This document shows, in pieces, positions 61,128 through 64,000 of a DNA stretch of 64,000 nt. Both the position numbers and the translations under genes were made by a program. The DNA lies in NCBI GenBank assembly GCA_964036045.1, contig OZ038382.1:138644961-138708960 (forward strand), in the 5' to 3' direction. The notes beneath the pieces are model-generated. The model saw nothing but the letters and a program-made list of their open reading frames with translations, was not told the origin of the DNA and made no database searches. Within the stretch, counting starts at the first letter, position 1, and every line of letters begins with the position of its first letter. This stretch comes from Eutreptiella sp. 'Long Island Sound 2002' (taxonomy: Eukaryota; Euglenozoa; Euglenophyceae; Eutreptiales; Eutreptiaceae).

Positions 61128-64000
61128 ATGCAATCGTTGATCAGGAGCAAGTCAGCAGGGGTAACAGGCGAAAGGGGCACAGCGGGGGCCGGTCCTGGTA
61201 GGGACCTTCTTTATGGTAGCAGAGGCGTACCTGCTGCCCCTACCTACCGCCGACCCGGGGACTTGGGCCCCTATGAGCCCTGCCCAAGTACGCCCCGGGT
61301 GCGTATTGTGGACTCAGTGGAGACCACGTCGGAAGTTGAAGCCCGAAGAGAAGTACGACGTTCGGGAAGAGGAGGACTTGACATGGAGGACCTGGTCTCC
61401 ATGTGTGAGCGTCGCTGCCGAAAGGCATGCAACCTCCGCTCCGCCGCGGAGGACTCTGAGGAGGCCTGCCATTCAGGCAGCAGTGGAAGACGGGCCCGGC
61501 GCTACCGGAAGCGCGGGTCACCCAAGCCCGCGGCAGGGGACGCCGGGGCTATGGACACGGACCCCAGCCCGGTCAGGCTGTGGGAATCCGAGGGGCACTC
61601 CGATGGCTATCGGACTTGCTTCCCCTCGGAGTCGGAGGAGATGTCCGCGCCGACCGCCAGGGCGCATGCGGCCCCCGAGCCCGCCCTGAAGCACGACGCC
61701 GAGGGCTTGGAGAGGCCAGCCAGCGCCCGGACGGCACCTGTGCCCCGGCACACGGGACCAGAGACGGACGCCATAGGCGATACGCCCATGGGCGATGAGT
61801 CTGAGGCGCCGGGAACCGCGGGATGCGCTGGATCAGGCGGAAAGCACGCTGAGTGCCACTGCAAGCACGTGTCCTTCCTCATGGGCAAGTACCCAAAGAT
61901 GGGGATGGACGCCATCGTGCATCGCCTCGACCGCCTGGACAACGCGAAGGACGGCCTAGAGGAGGACGTCGCCGGGATCCTGGATGACCAGTCGGCCGCG
62001 GAGAGAGACATGGCGGAGCTGCGAGCGGAACAGGACCGGTACCGGAACAAGCTGGAGCTGGCCCTGGAGAAGCAGCAGCGAGTGGTGGACAGCCTCCTCC
62101 TCCTGGTGGAGGACATGTCAGGACGCCTGCAGAGGCTAGAGGAGTCACAACCCCTCGCCCTGGGTCCGAAGCTCCCGGCAAAGCCGGCCGCGGCAGAGCT
62201 GGTGGAGCGGGTTAAGACCCTCCGGAGCGCCATGGATAAACCCAGGGGCGGCCCGGCAGAGGCACCCTACGCGCCTCCGCGTGTTGACCCGGGTGCGCTG
62301 CCGTTTGTTCCCATGTTCAGCGAATCCACAATGCTCGGGGAACACACGGCACCGGCTGGGTCCATGCGGGAAGGGCATGTAACCACAGACCCGAGGAGCC
62401 TGACGGTACAGATGTCCCATGCCGCCCAGGATCTACCGATCACTACGACTGCCCATGCAGTTTATGCGGAAGAGGAGATCCAGAGCCAGACCATGCAGGG
62501 GCGAACCATGGGAAGCGCCGACGGACATTGTCGAGGTCATCCAGGCGGAAACCTGTGGGCGAAGGACCCCAATACGGGGATATGGACGGCCGATGGAGCA
62601 AGTCCTTCCCGCATTCCAAACCCCATGGGTTCCGGCCCAACTGGACCGCACTCCATGGAGGAGAGGGATGTACGGGGAGTGTACTCGCACCCCCCGGCCA
62701 CAGGTGGTATCCGTCTCGGTGGAGTGGTGGCTGCGGACGTCGGAGACGCCATCAGGATTGACGACCTCAGGGGAATCAAAATCCCCTACTATGATGGCAA
62801 CCCCTCCAACCTGGACGACTTCATCCTGGATTTGGAGGACTTCGCCGAGGAGGTCGTCGGCGAGATGCGGGGAGCGCCGCGGGACAAGTGGGTATGTCGG
62901 ACATTCCCACACCGGCTGGCGCAGGACCTGAAGGAGGAGCTGCGGGATCAGATCCGGGAAGGATTGATCCGTACGGAGCAGGCCTGTCTCCAGTGGTTGG
63001 AGGATGAGGAGCGGGTGGACGCTCCGAACCAGAAGCTGGAGGACTTGTGGTCCATCCCGCTGCAGCTGGACCGCGGTGAGTTGCGGGTCCGGGAGTGGAA
63101 CCGGTACCTGCGGAAGTACCGACGGAGCCTCAAGCTGGTTGAGGACTGGAACGAGTCCAGCGAGATCCGCCACTTGCTGAAGGACGTCCTCCCCGGTTAC
63201 TGGAAGAGGAGAGTGGAGGACGAGGAAAAGAAGAGAGCGAAGAAGCGCGTGGCGGTGAGGATCATGGCGGCGGAGGATACCCATGCGGGTATCATGGAGT
63301 TCTTCAGGAGGAGCCTGGGCGAGCCCAACCGGATGTTGGGACTGAAGAACGCCGTGTACCTGGAGGTATTTGGAGACTCCATGGGGCAAAGGTTGCTGCG
63401 CCTCAACAACGTGGAGTGGAGGCGCGGAGAGCAGCTGAGGATGCAAGTCATCCTCGCCCGCATGAGCCTGGACGAGATCGTGAAGTACATCACGGTGGAG
63501 CTGAAGCTCAACGCCAAGAACGAGGCCCACGTGCAGGATCGACAAGGCCATGGACAACGAGGCCACCGAGAAGACCGCCATCATCAGGAGATCCCGGAGG
63601 ACACGGCCAACTCTGCGGAGGATGGTAGTGGAAGTGGCCAAGACCACTGGTCCCGGGAGGATCACGAGGAGGCCCATTTCTTCGCGTTTGTGGCGCACAA
63701 CGTGAGGGACCATGGGCAGGATCTGTCCAGATGGAGCCGGGTGGGACCCAAGAAGAGCAGAGAGCCAAGGAGGATCGGGAACCCACCGCTCTCGTTCCGG
63801 GAGTACAGGTCTCAGCACGACAGGTGCTGGGTCTGTTATGGCAAGGGAAACAACCATGCACACGACCCCCGTCAGTGCAAGGTGTATGAGGCGGACAAGA
63901 AGGCCTACTTCGCCGCCCACCCCGAGAAGAAGCCCAAGGAGCAGCGGATTTCCGATTTGAAGGCGAAGGGCGGAGACGGGGGAAAAGGCCAAGGCAAAGG
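61128..64000 (+). CDS. gag: Gag polyprotein, uninterrupted, 3' truncated by window
   Basis: ATG 61128 follows two in-frame stops (TGA, TAA at 61122-61127), and the frame is open to the last base, more than 955 codons. Parts: an Arg/Ser/acidic N-terminus; a coiled coil at about residues 254-340 (MDAIVHRLDRLDNAKDGLEE, then LRAEQDRYRNKLELALEKQQ); a linker; a capsid-like Gag domain at about 550-700 (IKIPYYDGNPSNLDDFILDL, then LKDVLPGYWKRRV); and a nucleocapsid with the CWVCYGKGNN ... DPRQC knuckle at 63825-63881. The C-terminus becomes Lys/Gly-rich as in the first element. It is unusually long for Ty3/gypsy Gag, mainly through its N-terminal extension. A long minus-strand frame (62433-63992) over it is a shadow. 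Confidence 0.9.
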   Translation, partial: MQSLIRSKSAGVTGERGTAGAGPGRDLLYGSRGVPAAPTYRRPGDLGPYEPCPSTPRVRIVDSVETTSEVEARREVRRSGRGGLDMEDLVSMCERRCRKACNLRSAAEDSEEACHSGSSGRRARRYRKRGSPKPAAGDAGAMDTDPSPVRLWESEGHSDGYRTCFPSESEEMSAPTARAHAAPEPALKHDAEGLERPASARTAPVPRHTGPETDAIGDTPMGDESEAPGTAGCAGSGGKHAECHCKHVSFLMGKYPKMGMDAIVHRLDRLDNAKDGLEEDVAGILDDQSAAERDMAELRAEQDRYRNKLELALEKQQRVVDSLLLLVEDMSGRLQRLEESQPLALGPKLPAKPAAAELVERVKTLRSAMDKPRGGPAEAPYAPPRVDPGALPFVPMFSESTMLGEHTAPAGSMREGHVTTDPRSLTVQMSHAAQDLPITTTAHAVYAEEEIQSQTMQGRTMGSADGHCRGHPGGNLWAKDPNTGIWTADGASPSRIPNPMGSGPTGPHSMEERDVRGVYSHPPATGGIRLGGVVAADVGDAIRIDDLRGIKIPYYDGNPSNLDDFILDLEDFAEEVVGEMRGAPRDKWVCRTFPHRLAQDLKEELRDQIREGLIRTEQACLQWLEDEERVDAPNQKLEDLWSIPLQLDRGELRVREWNRYLRKYRRSLKLVEDWNESSEIRHLLKDVLPGYWKRRVEDEEKKRAKKRVAVRIMAAEDTHAGIMEFFRRSLGEPNRMLGLKNAVYLEVFGDSMGQRLLRLNNVEWRRGEQLRMQVILARMSLDEIVKYITVELKLNAKNEAHVQDRQGHGQRGHREDRHHQEIPEDTANSAEDGSGSGQDHWSREDHEEAHFFAFVAHNVRDHGQDLSRWSRVGPKKSREPRRIGNPPLSFREYRSQHDRCWVCYGKGNNHAHDPRQCKVYEADKKAYFAAHPEKKPKEQRISDLKAKGGDGGKGQGK

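Larger units (their letters stand above)
59030..64000 (+). mobile_element. Second Ty3/gypsy element, 5' portion (runs off window)
   Basis: LTR-related sequence followed by a complete Gag N-terminus and most of Gag, truncated by the right window edge. Its Gag is homologous to that at 1-900 but clearly diverged, so this is a related element and not a copy of the same one. No stop or frame change occurs in more than 950 codons, so it may still be coding-competent. Pol should follow outside the window. Confidence 0.8.

Noticed and set aside
62433-63992. A 519-codon open frame on the minus strand
   Set aside because: It lies entirely over the uninterrupted Gag frame on the plus strand, which has recognisable capsid and knuckle motifs. 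The minus frame is a codon-bias shadow.

Overview
The window looks like nuclear DNA from a large, repeat-rich eukaryotic genome. I cannot name the species. The evidence is a Ty3/gypsy chromovirus with a chromodomain, a tyrosine-recombinase (DIRS-like) retrotransposon, minus-strand exons with canonical GT..AG introns, several satellite arrays, and no bacterial operon, rRNA gene or CRISPR array. An alga, another protist or an early-diverging plant lineage would fit. That is inference.

Layout. (1) 1-10232 is the 3' part of a Ty3/gypsy element on the plus strand: Gag C-terminus, protease, RT/RNase H, integrase, chromodomain, a 1.4 kb 3' region and a complete 2979-bp LTR (TGTGACA...TGTCACA). It is broken by an in-frame TAG in pol and a one-base frame change in integrase. 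Gag and pol share one frame and are separated only by a TAG. (2) 10.3-15.4 kb is a very GC-rich, same-strand set of three closely spaced reading frames. They match no family I recognise, two are linked by a TGATG stop/start overlap, and each break is a single in-frame stop. It is followed by 2.9 kb of GC-rich, G/C-tract-laden DNA with no convincing gene, then tandem repeats and a C-rich tract (18.2-19.1 kb). (3) 19-28.7 kb is mostly gene-poor, apart from a minus-strand 487-codon frame (CCCH finger plus zinc ribbon) bracketed by a 20-bp direct repeat.

(4) 28.7-44.3 kb carries short minus-strand exons with good splice sites. A run of six of them (36.2 to 28.8 kb) joins in compatible phases into a coiled-coil protein gene, probably a host gene. 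Its presumed introns and flanks hold minisatellites and a striking 97-bp satellite present as head-to-head inverted arrays (39.95-41.42 kb). (5) 44.3-49 kb has three weaker minus-strand exon-like fragments. (6) 49.0-55.8 kb is a DIRS-like element (Gag, RT/RNase H, methyltransferase-like domain, tyrosine recombinase) with nested inverted repeats. Arrays of 176-bp and 204-bp repeats lie just upstream, between inverted copies of its left end. (7) 56.3-58.3 kb has two unrecognised small frames. (8) 59.03-64 kb is the 5' end of a second Ty3/gypsy element. Its LTR is related to the first, and a single uninterrupted Gag frame begins at 61128 and runs off the window, so this copy looks younger or better preserved.

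The retroelement genes work together in the usual way. Gag forms the particle, protease matures it, RT/RNase H makes cDNA, and integrase (Ty3/gypsy) or tyrosine recombinase (DIRS) inserts it. All internal copies that can be judged are disabled. Most disabling stops could have arisen by one C-to-T change in a Gln or Arg codon, which is compatible with methylated-cytosine decay but does not prove it.
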